Shown: in pieces, positions 36,362 to 45,746 of the stretch
Layout of the letters: each line of letters opens with the position of its first letter
Numbering within the stretch: the first letter of the stretch is position 1
From: Candidatus Limnocylindrales bacterium
GTDB taxonomy: Bacteria > Desulfobacterota > Binatia > UBA1149 > CAITLU01
DNA: 64,000 nt
Assembly: GCA_035571835.1 (NCBI GenBank)
Contig: DATNBU010000017.1
Span: forward strand, 42,687 to 106,686
Direction: 5' to 3'
Position numbers and translations under genes: made by a program
The notes under the pieces: generated by a model
The model's input: only the letters and a program-made list of their open reading frames with translations
Databases searched by the model: none
What the model was told of the DNA's origin: nothing

Positions 36362-36763
36362 ATGAGCAAGCCCACCTGCACGCACGTCGCGCTGTTCTGC
36401 CGCGACATCGAGGCATCGGTCGCGTTCTACGCGCGGCATGTCGGGCTCCACGAAGTTCACCGGCGGGTGGACGATGGAACGACCGTCGTCTGGATGGGCG
36501 AGGACGCCCGCAAGGATGTGTTCGTGATCGTGCTGCTCGGGATTCCGCATCCGGCCGGGGAAGGACCGGTCGCGCATCTCGGCTATGCGGTCGGCTCACG
36601 CGCCGAGGTCGATGCGGCGGCCGAGCTTGGGCGTGCAGACGGCATCGACGTGCAGGGCCCGGTCTATGCCGGGCCGATCGTCGGTTACTTCTGCATGCTG
36701 AAGGATCCGGACGGCAACCTGGTCGAGCTGTCTCACGGACAGTCGCTCGGGCCGCAGCCGTGA
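36362..36763 (+). CDS. VOC-family protein
   Basis: This 133-aa glyoxalase-fold protein begins CTHVALFCRDIEASVAFY and ends MLKDPDGNLVELSHGQ, with the expected His near the start and Glu near the end as metal ligands. It follows the SLC13 gene by 18 nt and may be cotranscribed. The reaction is unknown. Confidence 0.85.
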   Translation: MSKPTCTHVALFCRDIEASVAFYARHVGLHEVHRRVDDGTTVVWMGEDARKDVFVIVLLGIPHPAGEGPVAHLGYAVGSRAEVDAAAELGRADGIDVQGPVYAGPIVGYFCMLKDPDGNLVELSHGQSLGPQP

Positions 36764-36779
36764 TCTCGTAAAGCCCCGG

Positions 36780-37394
36780 TCAGCGCGCGTGCGTGAGCCG
36801 CGCGCCCTTGGTCGGGTTCTCGAGCCAGGTGGCGATGTCCTCGGCGATCACCGCCATCACCTTGGACAGCATTCCGCAGGCAGTGGCCGACGCCATCGAG
36901 GATTCCTTGACGGTGAAATCGCCCTTCACCGATTTTCCGGACATTAGCTTGCCTTCGACGGTGATCCACTTCGGTCCGGAGAAGAAACCACCGTTGGGCG
37001 CGTGAACGTCGACGATGCGCAGGTCGAGGTGCGTGCCGGACGGCGAATCGACGAGCGTGACCTTCGTGCTCTTTTCCGCAACGAGCTGCGGCAGCGTCGT
37101 CTCGAGATTGCACTCGGAGAGCACCTTGTCGTGCACGTTGATGCCCGCCGACACCGTGGCCCGGCGTGCGAGCTGGATGCCGGACGAGGCCGGCTTTTCG
37201 GTCTTCTCGGCTTTGGCAGTGCTCGCGGGCTTGCTGCGTCCGTTCGGACCGCCGGGACCCATCGGCTTCGACGAAGCCGCCTCACCCGCAGCGGAATCTT
37301 CCGCGAATACCGGAGTCGTCCGGATCGAGAGGATTGCGGCGAAGGCCAATGCCATCGCGAGACTGGTGGTCTTTACGCTGATGCGTGCGTGCAT
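36780..37394 (-). CDS. Secreted hypothetical protein
   Basis: This 204-aa protein has an N-terminal signal peptide (hydrophobic residues ~9-30, VFA/ED cleavage), a Pro/Lys/Ala-rich linker and a C-terminal domain with mixed beta pattern and two Cys (ECNLE and ACGML). No recognised family. It is 62 nt downstream of the CrtI-like gene and 16 nt from the convergent VOC gene, so it may be the third gene of the halogenase arm. Confidence 0.7.
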   Translation of the reverse strand: MHARISVKTTSLAMALAFAAILSIRTTPVFAEDSAAGEAASSKPMGPGGPNGRSKPASTAKAEKTEKPASSGIQLARRATVSAGINVHDKVLSECNLETTLPQLVAEKSTKVTLVDSPSGTHLDLRIVDVHAPNGGFFSGPKWITVEGKLMSGKSVKGDFTVKESSMASATACGMLSKVMAVIAEDIATWLENPTKGARLTHAR

Positions 37395-37456
37395 GAAAAA
37401 TTCTCCCGCGTCGAGATGTCGACTTCGTCAAACCGTGTCTTTGCGAATCGCGGCGA

Positions 37457-39025
37457 TCAAACGCCGAGCTGCTGCCAGAGCGCATCGGGCGTCTTGAGTC
37501 CGAGCACGCGGATCGCGGCGTCGATGCCCGACAGCACTACTCCGTATATTCCGCCGCCCGGACGTGTCCAGTGTCCAGCCAGGTAAAGGCCTGCGATCGG
37601 TGTCACACCCATGAGACGACCCGGGCCCACCTGCGCGGGCGACAGCTCCCAGCCGTAGATCGCGCCGCCGGTGTTGCGCGTATAACGCTCCATCGTTCGC
37701 GGCGTAGCACCTTCGGCAAAGCGCAGGTTCGCCGTAAGGCCCGGCACGCGAGCTTCCGCCTGGGCGAGCATGCGCTCGACGATGCGCTTTTTTTCCGCGC
37801 GCCAGTTTGCGGCGGCTTCCTGCGGCATCAGGGTCGTCAGCACCACGACGCTGTGGCCTTCGGGTGCAAGCGACTGGTCGAGCAGGCTCGGAACCGTCAT
37901 CGAAAGCCAGTCGGGACTTCCCGCCATCGTGGTTGCGTACGCGCCGTCGTGGTCGTGGCTCGAGAACTGGAAGCTCTCGTGGCAGACGCCCGCCTGCGCA
38001 AGGTCCGCGTCGGTCGCCGCGTACACGACGAATGCGGAGATCGACCGGCGCTGGCGCCGCAGAGATCGCATCCATCGTGGCGGCAATCGCGCTTCGCCGA
38101 CCAGCTCTTCGGCGGTCTGCAGCGCGTCGGCGTTGGAGATGACGACGTCGGCTTCGATGCGGTTGCCCGTCTCCAGCACGACGGCGCGAACGTGTCCGCG
38201 CTCGGTCGCGATGCGGCGCACGGCGCTGCGAAGCAGCACCTCGCCACCGGCGCGCCGCACTCCGTCGGCGAGCGCGTTCGCGAAATTCTGAAACGTACCG
38301 CGGCAGTACCACGGCCCTTCGACCAGGTACGTGCCGAGCATGTTGGCCCAGTAAAGAAACGACACGCGTGACGGCGGCAGCCCGACGTACGGCCACGTCG
38401 TCGACACCAGCGCTCGCAGCGCCGCGTCCTGTATGGATGCGTCGAGCACTTCGGCGAGCGTCGCGCGATGGTACTCGACCAGAGCCGGAAAACGCTCGGC
38501 CGATCCAAGGATGTCGAAGGTCGATTCGAGCGTCTGCGCGACGCGGGTCTGTCGGTAGACGTCTTCGACGAGAGCGAGGAACTTCGCGAGCCGCTCGCGC
38601 TCGGCCGGAAAGCGTGACGCGTGCGTCTCGAAGAACGCGTCCATCGTGCCCGGAACCTCGATGCGCTCGCCGCCGTAGACGGCTTCGTAGAACGGATCGA
38701 CCGGTACGAACTCGCACTGGCCCGCAACGCCCGCTCCCGCAAGCACGCGTTCGACGAGGCTGCCGTCGTCGGCGTGTCCGTCGCGTGTGCCGCAGCCGCC
38801 GACCAGGTGCACGGCCGAATCGAATCGATATCTGCGCCGCCGGAATGCATGCGCGTAGCCGCCCACGCGGTCGTGGCGCTCGATGACCAGCACGCTGCGG
38901 CCCGCGCGGGCGAGCAGCGCCGCTGCGGTCAGCCCGCCGATCCCGCTGCCGACGACAATGACGTCGTAGCGGCTGGCGCTGGCCTCCGAATGGAAGTCGG
39001 TACCCGGCGTGCGTCGGCCGGACAT
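37457..39025 (-). CDS. CrtI/retinol-saturase-like FAD-dependent oxidoreductase
   Basis: This 522-aa flavoprotein has an N-terminal dinucleotide-binding motif VVGSGIGGLTAAALLARAG followed by VLVIERHDRVGGYAHAF, the phytoene-desaturase/saturase arrangement. A C-terminal FAD-contact segment LYLAGHWTRPGGGIYGVVLSG completes it, here quoted in overlapping short form. Members desaturate, saturate or isomerise polyenes. It starts 7 nt after the halogenase stop, so both genes are one operon. Acting on a polyene or aryl-polyene intermediate is inferred from this context. Confidence 0.85.
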   Translation of the reverse strand: MSGRRTPGTDFHSEASASRYDVIVVGSGIGGLTAAALLARAGRSVLVIERHDRVGGYAHAFRRRRYRFDSAVHLVGGCGTRDGHADDGSLVERVLAGAGVAGQCEFVPVDPFYEAVYGGERIEVPGTMDAFFETHASRFPAERERLAKFLALVEDVYRQTRVAQTLESTFDILGSAERFPALVEYHRATLAEVLDASIQDAALRALVSTTWPYVGLPPSRVSFLYWANMLGTYLVEGPWYCRGTFQNFANALADGVRRAGGEVLLRSAVRRIATERGHVRAVVLETGNRIEADVVISNADALQTAEELVGEARLPPRWMRSLRRQRRSISAFVVYAATDADLAQAGVCHESFQFSSHDHDGAYATTMAGSPDWLSMTVPSLLDQSLAPEGHSVVVLTTLMPQEAAANWRAEKKRIVERMLAQAEARVPGLTANLRFAEGATPRTMERYTRNTGGAIYGWELSPAQVGPGRLMGVTPIAGLYLAGHWTRPGGGIYGVVLSGIDAAIRVLGLKTPDALWQQLGV

Positions 39026-39031
39026 CGCGTG

Positions 39032-40282
39032 TCAGCGCACCCGCAGCTCAGCGCAGTCGTGGCCGTAGGTACCCCACTTCACCATGAAGTCGACGAGGCC
39101 GACGCTGTAGCGGCTGCGCGTCGCTTCGCCGGTGAACACACGCGGCATGTGGCGCCCGAAATGCCGGTTGACCACTTTCCATCCGCGCTGTGCCTGTTTG
39201 TGCTGGCCGATCTTGAAGAGCGTGAACAGGCTTCCGTTGTAGTAGTAGTCGACGAGCCGCTGCCAGACCGTGAGATTGTAGAGCACGTGCTCTTCGAACT
39301 TCCGGAGCGAGCGCTCGCTTCCGGACACGAGCGCCCGCGACAGCTCGAGCGCACCTTCCATGCCGATCAGCAGCCCGCTCGAAAACACCGGATCGATGAA
39401 ACCGAACGCGTCTCCGACCGTGGCCCAGTTCTCGCCGACCCCGCGCGTCGAGCGCTGCTGGTAGTTGGTGTACTTGACGACCGGCGTGATGCGCTCGGCG
39501 TCCGCGCTCCAGCGCGCAAGCAGCGGCTCCTCGCGCAGCGTGCCGGCAAACTGATCCTCGACCGACGGACCGAAGCGTGCCAGGTGCTGCTCGTTGACGA
39601 CCAGTCCGAGCGAGACGCGACCGGGAAGAGGAATCCGCCAGCACCAGCCGCGCAGCATGCGATCGGTGTGCACGTTGCCTTCGACCACCAGCGGCACGCC
39701 CGTAAGATGCGCGTGCAGCGCCGAATCCTTGCGCGGACCTTCGACGTACGGGATGTCGAGCAGGTTCCCGATCGTGCGCGAGCGGCCGGTCGCATCGACG
39801 ATCCAGTCGGGCTGGCCGGAAAACACGCCGGCGGTCATCTCGAGTGTTTTCGCCGAGAGCCGCACGCGATCCGTCGTGCCCTCGCGCTCGACGCCGGCGG
39901 TTGCTTCGATGACCGTCGCACCCGCGTCGCGTGCCGCCTGCAGCAGCACGGCGTCGAACTTGTCGCGCGGGGTGTTGTACGAGTAGTTGACCTCGGCGCC
40001 GATGGCCTGGTCGAAACGGAAACTGATGTCGTCCTGGAGGTCGAGCACGAACGTCGCGCCCGGCTTGTACGTGCTGAACGCCTCGACCTGCTGCTCGACG
40101 CCGAGGCGACGCAGGAATGGAACGATCGCCGGCACCAGGGATTCGCCGACGATGATCGGCGGGCGCTTGGCCTTGTGGAACAGCACCACGCGCACGCCGG
40201 CACGCGCGAGATACGCGCCGAGGCTAGCCCCCGCCGGTCCACCTCCGAGAATCGCAACGCTGCGCGCCGGGCGTTTCGACAT
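39032..40282 (-). CDS. Flavin-dependent halogenase-like monooxygenase
   Basis: This 416-aa protein has FAD-binding ILGGGPAGASLGAYLARAG (residues ~11-29) and the halogenase signatures GESLVPAIVPFLRRLGV (47-62), TYKPGATF with the candidate catalytic Lys K73, and GWCWRIPLPG (tunnel motif WxWxIP). Flavin halogenases make hypohalous acid and pass it to the Lys. It fits the variant class acting on carrier-bound phenol or pyrrole substrates, and an ACP gene is divergently encoded 145 nt away. Halide preference and substrate unknown; hydroxylation without halogenation is possible. Confidence 0.83.
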   Translation of the reverse strand: MSKRPARSVAILGGGPAGASLGAYLARAGVRVVLFHKAKRPPIIVGESLVPAIVPFLRRLGVEQQVEAFSTYKPGATFVLDLQDDISFRFDQAIGAEVNYSYNTPRDKFDAVLLQAARDAGATVIEATAGVEREGTTDRVRLSAKTLEMTAGVFSGQPDWIVDATGRSRTIGNLLDIPYVEGPRKDSALHAHLTGVPLVVEGNVHTDRMLRGWCWRIPLPGRVSLGLVVNEQHLARFGPSVEDQFAGTLREEPLLARWSADAERITPVVKYTNYQQRSTRGVGENWATVGDAFGFIDPVFSSGLLIGMEGALELSRALVSGSERSLRKFEEHVLYNLTVWQRLVDYYYNGSLFTLFKIGQHKQAQRGWKVVNRHFGRHMPRVFTGEATRSRYSVGLVDFMVKWGTYGHDCAELRVR

Positions 40283-40427
40283 CCGCGGGACCTTATACCG
40301 GCAGATACTCGGCGCAACGTTGCGAAGCCGGGAACATCGATGCAGCGGCACGATCGCGCGCATTTGACAGCCGCGCCCTGCTCGGGCGAAACAGTCCGTT
40401 CGCGCCGCGGCGCATCCGCAATCCACC

Positions 40428-40673
40428 ATGACGAAGCAGGATCTCGAGCAGAAAATTTTCGACATCGTCCGCGAGGAGATTCTGCGCGTGGACGAAAGCT
40501 TCACGCCCGAGACGAACCTCGTCGAAGCCGGCCTCGACTCGCTCGCGCTCACGCAGCTCATGCTCGCGATCGAAGAGTCGACCGGCGTCTGGATCGACGA
40601 AAGCCTGCTCACCGAAGAAACCCTCGCCAACGTGATCTCGCTGTCGGCGCTGGTCCACAAGGAACTTTCCTAG
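40428..40673 (+). CDS. Acyl carrier protein
   Basis: This 81-aa ACP has a phosphopantetheine Ser at S38 in EAGLDSLALTQLM and the helical, acidic composition of carrier proteins. It heads the rightward arm of the biosynthetic locus, followed by the condensation-like gene after 13 nt. The 145 nt on its other side separate it from the divergent halogenase gene and must hold promoters for both arms. Confidence 0.92.
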   Translation: MTKQDLEQKIFDIVREEILRVDESFTPETNLVEAGLDSLALTQLMLAIEESTGVWIDESLLTEETLANVISLSALVHKELS

Positions 40674-40686
40674 GCTTCTTTCCCCG

Positions 40687-42105
40687 ATGCCGAGCCGCGA
40701 CGCCGACGTATTGCCGCTGACCGGCGCGGACTGTTTCCTGCGGGCGTTCGAAGCCGAAATCGGCCGCACCGCGGGCGCGAGCCATCTCTCGCAGCTGGTC
40801 CTGCGGCTCGGCCCCGGGTTCGACGCCGGCGCATTTGGCGAGCTCGTCGGCGACATCGCGCGCGCCAATCCCATCATGCGCTCGCCGATCCGGCGTCGCG
40901 CTGCGTTCGGTGCGCCGGTTTACCGGCTCGATCGTGCCGCGCCGCCGACGGCCGTGCGCATCGTGGAGCATCGCGACGATTCCGCGGACCGTGACGCAGC
41001 TTCACGAAATGAACGCGGCGCAACGCCTGCCGACGGCGACGACGCGCCGCTCGGACCGATCCCGGCCGCGTTCTCGCGCCGCCTCAACGAACGCTTCGAT
41101 GCCAGGCGCGGCAGTCTCGTCTGTTTCGACGTCGTGCCGCGCGGCGGCGCGCATCCGGGCACCGACGTCGCGATGACGTGGGTGCACATGCTGTTCGATG
41201 GCTCGGGCAGCGAAGCGTTCGTCGAGCATCTGGCGGCGTGCAGCGCCGATCCGTCGCACGCGCGCGAAATTGCGATCACCAGGGCCGATCGCGGCGCGTC
41301 GTCACCGGCGGCGGCCGAGCTTCCGGCGGCGTCGGGAGCGCGCGGCCACATGGCACAGGCGTGGAACGTGTACATGCAGGGCATGAAGAAACACCCGCCC
41401 ACGTCGCTCGCCGGACCTCTTCGCCGTGTACGGCAGAATCTCCGTTACCGGCAGCTTCGGCTCGAAGACGGCGAGGCCCGCGTCGCGATCGACCGCGCGA
41501 AGAAAACGGCCGGGTTCCTGACCCCGATGCTGTTCTTTCTTGCCGTCGCCGTGCGTGCGCACCAGGCAGTCGCAGACCTGCGCGGCAAGTCTCCGGCGAG
41601 CTGGATCGTGCCGCTTCCGGTCAACATGCGGCCGAAAGGAAGCCACGGCGAAGTCTTCCGCACGCATGTCTCACTGCTGTGGTTCCAGGTGACGCCGGAA
41701 CAGACGCGCGACCTCGCGACGCTGATCGAATCACTGAAGGCCCAGCGCCTCGACGCGATCCGTACGAAGCTCGTCGAAGCCGGAGTGGCGGCGATGGATT
41801 TCGCACGTTATGCACCGGCGCGCGCATATTCGTGGATGGCGCGCCGCACGTTCGGCGGCGAGCTCGCCTCGTTCTTCTTCGCGTACACGGCCGAGTTCGC
41901 GCCGGCGGCTCAATCGCTGTGCGGCGCGCCGATCCTCGATGCGTTCCACGTCCCGGGCGTGCCTCCGTCTCCGGGCAGCGCGGTCGTCTTCAGCCTGCGC
42001 GGCGGCGGGCTCGACGTCGTGCACGTTCATCAGGACGGCGTCCTGTCTGCGCGCGAGCAGCACGTTTTTCAGGACAGCGTGCTTCGCGACCTCTCCGGCA
42101 CGTGA
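40687..42105 (+). CDS. Condensation/BAHD-like acyltransferase superfamily protein
   Basis: The 472-aa protein carries the HxxxDG active-site motif of the chloramphenicol-acetyltransferase fold at H167-D171-G172 (VHMLFDGSGSE). It has a two-lobe length and a late PLPVNMRPKGS-type segment near residue 320 similar to acyltransferase structural motifs. It probably transfers an acyl group from the adjacent carrier protein. It overlaps the next gene by 1 nt (TGATG). Donor and acceptor unknown. Confidence 0.72.
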   Translation: MPSRDADVLPLTGADCFLRAFEAEIGRTAGASHLSQLVLRLGPGFDAGAFGELVGDIARANPIMRSPIRRRAAFGAPVYRLDRAAPPTAVRIVEHRDDSADRDAASRNERGATPADGDDAPLGPIPAAFSRRLNERFDARRGSLVCFDVVPRGGAHPGTDVAMTWVHMLFDGSGSEAFVEHLAACSADPSHAREIAITRADRGASSPAAAELPAASGARGHMAQAWNVYMQGMKKHPPTSLAGPLRRVRQNLRYRQLRLEDGEARVAIDRAKKTAGFLTPMLFFLAVAVRAHQAVADLRGKSPASWIVPLPVNMRPKGSHGEVFRTHVSLLWFQVTPEQTRDLATLIESLKAQRLDAIRTKLVEAGVAAMDFARYAPARAYSWMARRTFGGELASFFFAYTAEFAPAAQSLCGAPILDAFHVPGVPPSPGSAVVFSLRGGGLDVVHVHQDGVLSAREQHVFQDSVLRDLSGT

Positions 42106-43421
42106 TGGCCGGCGCGCCACCCACCGCTCGCGAATACGACGTCGCCGTGATCGGCGCAGGCTCCGCCGGAATTGCGGCTGCACTCGCCGCAGCCGGCACC
42201 GGTGCACGGGTGCTGCTTCTCGAGCGCGAGTCGCATCCGGGCGGCAACATTTCGCAGGCGTTCGTGCACACGATCTGCGGCCTCTATCACGCGTCCGCGC
42301 AGCGCGACGCCAAGTTCGCGCATCCCGGACTTCCGCAGGCGCTGGCCGGACGGCTCATCGCGTCGGGCGCAGCGGGCGCAGTCGACTGGGCCGGGAACGC
42401 CGCGTTTCTCGCCGTCGATCCGGAAGCGTTCGCCCGCGAGACAGCGAATCTGTGCCGCCGCGACGAGCGCATCGACGTCCGCATGCAGTCCGAGCTCGTG
42501 GCGGTCGAGCTTGCCGCCGGTCCGCGCGAATGCTGCTCGATCACGTTCGACGATCCGGACGGCCGCCGGGTGACGGCGATGGCATGGACCGTTGTCGACA
42601 CGACCGGAGACGCCAACGCCGCCGACCGTGCCGGCGTCCGCACCGAACGTGCTGGGCCGGAGGAGCTTCAGCACGCGTCGTTCATCTTTCGCATCGACGG
42701 AGTCGACACCGGCGACCTGACGCCGATGGAGCGCGCGCGCACAACAGCCGCCGTCGCGCGCGCGGCGCGCACCGGCCGCATCGCGCCTACGGCGTCGTCG
42801 ATCCTCGTACGTCCCGGGCTGCGCCGTGATTGCGTCTTCGTCACGCTCAATTGCCCGAAGTCGCCGAACGAAGCGTTCGATCCCCTCGACAGGGACACGC
42901 TCGGCCGCATGCAGGCGGCAGCCGCACGCGACGCCGCGCAGGTGCTCGAGTTCCTCGTCGCCGAACGCGGACCGTTCCGCGGCGCGCGCGTCGGCGCATG
43001 GCCGTCCCGAATCGGAATTCGCGAGACTCGCCGGATCGCCGGCATCGAGCGGCTCGAAGCGTCCGACGTGCTTTCCGGACGGCGGCGCGACGACGAAGCG
43101 TGCGTTTCGACGTGGCCGGTCGAGCTCTGGGACAGTCACGAGCGAATGTCGTTCCGCCACACGGCCGGACCGTCGTCGATCGCGCTCGGATGCCTCGTCG
43201 CCGACCACCCCGGACACCGGCTTGCGATGGCAGGTCGATGCGCGTCGGCCAGTCACGAAGCGCTCGGCGCGATCCGCGTGATCGGCACCGCGATGGCGAT
43301 GGGCGAAGCGGCCGGCGCCGCCTGCGCGCTCGCCGCCGCGTCACGATCCGATCTGTCTGCCGTCGATGCCGCCGCCGTTCGCGAAGCAATCGCCGACGGG
43401 CGAACCATCGCGGCGCCGTAG
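42105..43421 (+). CDS. FAD-dependent oxidoreductase (PF12831-type)
   Basis: This 438-aa protein has the GxGxxG FAD site AVIGAGSAGIAAALAAAG (residues ~14-31), ERESHPGGN and a late VVDTTGDANAADRAG motif, as in the FAD-dependent oxidoreductase family with GDxxxA. It starts at an ATG overlapping the condensation-like stop and ends 57 nt before the ligase. A dehydrogenase or hydroxylase step on the carrier-bound intermediate is inferred from context. Confidence 0.82.
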   Translation: MAGAPPTAREYDVAVIGAGSAGIAAALAAAGTGARVLLLERESHPGGNISQAFVHTICGLYHASAQRDAKFAHPGLPQALAGRLIASGAAGAVDWAGNAAFLAVDPEAFARETANLCRRDERIDVRMQSELVAVELAAGPRECCSITFDDPDGRRVTAMAWTVVDTTGDANAADRAGVRTERAGPEELQHASFIFRIDGVDTGDLTPMERARTTAAVARAARTGRIAPTASSILVRPGLRRDCVFVTLNCPKSPNEAFDPLDRDTLGRMQAAAARDAAQVLEFLVAERGPFRGARVGAWPSRIGIRETRRIAGIERLEASDVLSGRRRDDEACVSTWPVELWDSHERMSFRHTAGPSSIALGCLVADHPGHRLAMAGRCASASHEALGAIRVIGTAMAMGEAAGAACALAAASRSDLSAVDAAAVREAIADGRTIAAP

Positions 43422-43478
43422 CTTGCGCGGCGCACTCGCCGCTGGAGCACGCCGGCATTCTCGTGCATCTGTCGGGCC

Positions 43479-44894
43479 GTGAACGTCTACGAGTGCATCC
43501 TCGAGCGCGCCCGCCTGCAGCCGGACCATCCTGCCGTCATCGCCGACGGGGCGCACGCTCGCACGATCACCTATGGCGAGTTGGTGGCCCGCGCGCAGCA
43601 GCGCCGCGCCCGGCTCGAAGCGGCGGGAATCCGTCCGGCGTGGCGCGTCGGAATGATCCAGCCGCAGGGAATCGAGTTCATCGAGACGGCACTTGCGATC
43701 CTGGCCGCCGGTGCGTGCATGGTTCCGATCGCCGACGATCATCCGGCCGCGACGATCGCCGACATCCGCCGGCGTGCCCATCTGCATGCGCTCGTCGAGC
43801 ACGACCGCGAGATCGAAGTCGCGAACGACGCAGCCGATGGGCGGCTCGATGAAGGTGTCGAATCTGCATTCGCGGCGTGCGGACCGGCCTATCTTCGCTT
43901 CACGTCGGGAACGACGAGCGAGCGCAAAGGCGTCGTGATCGGCCACGATCGAATTCTCGAGCGCCTCGAAGCCGCCAACGCGGGACTTCGCATCGGCCCG
44001 GAAGACCGCGTGCTGTGGCTGCTGCCGATGGCGCATCACTTCGTCGTGTCGATCCTGCTGTACCTGCGCTACGGCGCGACCATCCTGCTTCCTTCCGGAT
44101 CGCTTGCACCGGCGATCCTGTCGATCGCGAACCGCGAGCGCGCGACGGTTCTCTACGCGTCTCCGCATCACATGAAGCTGCTCGCGAAGGATGCGACCGA
44201 GGCGCGGCTGGATACGCTGCGCCTTACGATCTCGACCGCCGAAGGCCTGCGCGCCGACATCGCCGAGGCATTCGGCGCGCGCTACGGCATTGCGATCGTG
44301 CAGGCGCTCGGCATCATGGAAGTCGGCCTTCCGGTGATGAACACCAAAAGTGCGCGCACCAAGCCGGATGTGCTCGGCCAGCCGCAGCCGGCGTACGAGG
44401 TATGGCTGCGCGCCGAAGACGGCCACGCTGCGCGCGGCGACAGTCCGGAGACGACCGGCGAGATCTGCATCCGGGGGCCCGGAATGCTCGATGCGTACCT
44501 CGATCCGTGGACTCCCGCGTCGAAAATTCTCGAGCTCGACGGTTTCCGTACGGGAGACCAGGGCTGGTTCGACGAGGACGGGGACCTGCGACTTGCCGGA
44601 CGCCGTGCGGCGCGCATCAACATGGCCGGCATGAAGTTCTTCTGCGAGGAAGTCGAGGCCGTGCTCGACACGCATCCGGCGATCGAGCGCAGCCGCGTGT
44701 CGGCGCGCCAGCATCCGCACCTCGGCGAGCTGCCGGTCGCGGAGATCGTGCTGGCCGCGGGTGAAGCTGCTCCCGCGGCGAAGGAGCTGGCATCGTACTG
44801 TCGCGAAAGGCTCGCGGGCTACATGGTTCCGCGCAGCTTCGACGTCGTCGCCGAGCTTCCGCTGACGCCAACCGGAAAGCTTGCACGGCGATGA
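43479..44894 (+). CDS. ANL-superfamily adenylating ligase (acyl/aryl-CoA or ACP ligase)
   Basis: The 471-aa protein has the ANL motifs: FTSGTTSERKGVV (A3), the GDQGWFDEDGDLRLAGRR A7/A8 hinge quoted in short form, and PTGKLARR with the terminal catalytic Lys (A10). It activates a carboxylic acid as AMP ester for loading onto CoA or the ACP encoded upstream. A GTG start at 43479 is used. In aryl-polyene clusters an AMP ligase loads the aryl starter, which would suit this gene, but substrate residues were not read. Confidence 0.88.
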   Translation: MNVYECILERARLQPDHPAVIADGAHARTITYGELVARAQQRRARLEAAGIRPAWRVGMIQPQGIEFIETALAILAAGACMVPIADDHPAATIADIRRRAHLHALVEHDREIEVANDAADGRLDEGVESAFAACGPAYLRFTSGTTSERKGVVIGHDRILERLEAANAGLRIGPEDRVLWLLPMAHHFVVSILLYLRYGATILLPSGSLAPAILSIANRERATVLYASPHHMKLLAKDATEARLDTLRLTISTAEGLRADIAEAFGARYGIAIVQALGIMEVGLPVMNTKSARTKPDVLGQPQPAYEVWLRAEDGHAARGDSPETTGEICIRGPGMLDAYLDPWTPASKILELDGFRTGDQGWFDEDGDLRLAGRRAARINMAGMKFFCEEVEAVLDTHPAIERSRVSARQHPHLGELPVAEIVLAAGEAAPAAKELASYCRERLAGYMVPRSFDVVAELPLTPTGKLARR

Positions 44895-45000
44895 CGCGAA
44901 GGAGCGCGCATGCGCGACGATGAGAAGGGAGCGTTGCGGCGACGAATGAAGAAGGAGCGCGCATGCGCAACGGGATGAAGAAGGAGCGCGAAAGCGCGAC
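44889..45000. repeat. Imperfect tandem repeat with SD-like and palindromic parts
   Basis: Four imperfect units of about 26-29 bp fill the gap between the ligase stop and the next gene. Each contains an ATGA, a purine-rich GAAGGAG-type segment and GCGCATGCGC or a variant that can form a small hairpin. The last unit supplies the ribosome site of the following gene. It may be a hairpin-rich leader or a slipped-repeat region. Confidence 0.6.
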
Positions 45001-45002
45001 GG

Positions 45003-45746
45003 ATGAATAAAACGGCATTCACGCGCGGACTCCGCATCGCCGTCGTCGCGCTGGCCGTCGCGTCGTATCCGTTCGTGCTGGTCGCCGGGCTCGATCATCT
45101 GGCGGCGCGGACGATCAGCGCAGGCGCGCTTGCGATCCTGCTCGCGGCTTTCGCGTTCTCGGGCACCGGCCGCAAACGCCTCGTCTCCCTTCTCATCCGC
45201 CGTTTCGGAATACTTCTGGTGCTGCTCGCGATCGCGACGGCCACCGACGAGCCGGTCCTGCTCAAGCTGCTGCCGAGCCTGACGAGCCTGTGGCTGCTCG
45301 CGACGTTCGCGCTGACGCTTCGCGAACGGCACAGCATGGTCGAGCAGTTCGCGATCGCGTCGCACGAAGCCTTTCCGGATTTCCTGCTTCCGTATTGCCG
45401 CCGCGTGACTTGGGTGTGGTGCGGGTTCTTCCTCGCGAACGCCATCGCCGGCATCGTGCTCGCGATCGCGGGAACACCGCGAACATGGGCGCTGTACACC
45501 GGAGCGCTCTCGTATGTGCTGGTCGGGCTGCTCGCGGCCGGCGAATATGTGTTTCACAAGAGTCGCTTCCGTTTCTACGAGGACGGCTGGGCGGACGGCG
45601 TCTGGCGGCGACTGTGCCCGCCCGAACGAACGGCTCTCGGCAGGAGAACGCTCGAGTGGCAGCTTGCACGCCGGAACAAGACAGGCGCGGATGCTTCCGC
45701 TATCAGCGAGGATCTCCGCGGCTCGCTGGGAAGCACAGCACGATGA
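45003..45746 (+). CDS. COG4648-like integral membrane protein
   Basis: The 247-aa protein has about six helices. Sequence features (LPYCRRVTWVWCGFFLANAI and a late YTGALSYVLVGLLAAGEYVF) resemble the COG4648 membrane proteins commonly found inside aryl-polyene/xanthomonadin pigment clusters. It has a His/Arg-rich cytoplasmic loop. It is preceded by the repeat leader and overlaps the next gene by 4 nt. The biochemical role is unknown. Confidence 0.72.
   Translation: MNKTAFTRGLRIAVVALAVASYPFVLVAGLDHLAARTISAGALAILLAAFAFSGTGRKRLVSLLIRRFGILLVLLAIATATDEPVLLKLLPSLTSLWLLATFALTLRERHSMVEQFAIASHEAFPDFLLPYCRRVTWVWCGFFLANAIAGIVLAIAGTPRTWALYTGALSYVLVGLLAAGEYVFHKSRFRFYEDGWADGVWRRLCPPERTALGRRTLEWQLARRNKTGADASAISEDLRGSLGSTAR

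Noticed and set aside
43341..45557. Minus-strand open frame of about 738 codons across the ligase and FAD gene ends
   Set aside because: Arg-rich antisense shadow that spans several real genes with recognisable motifs.
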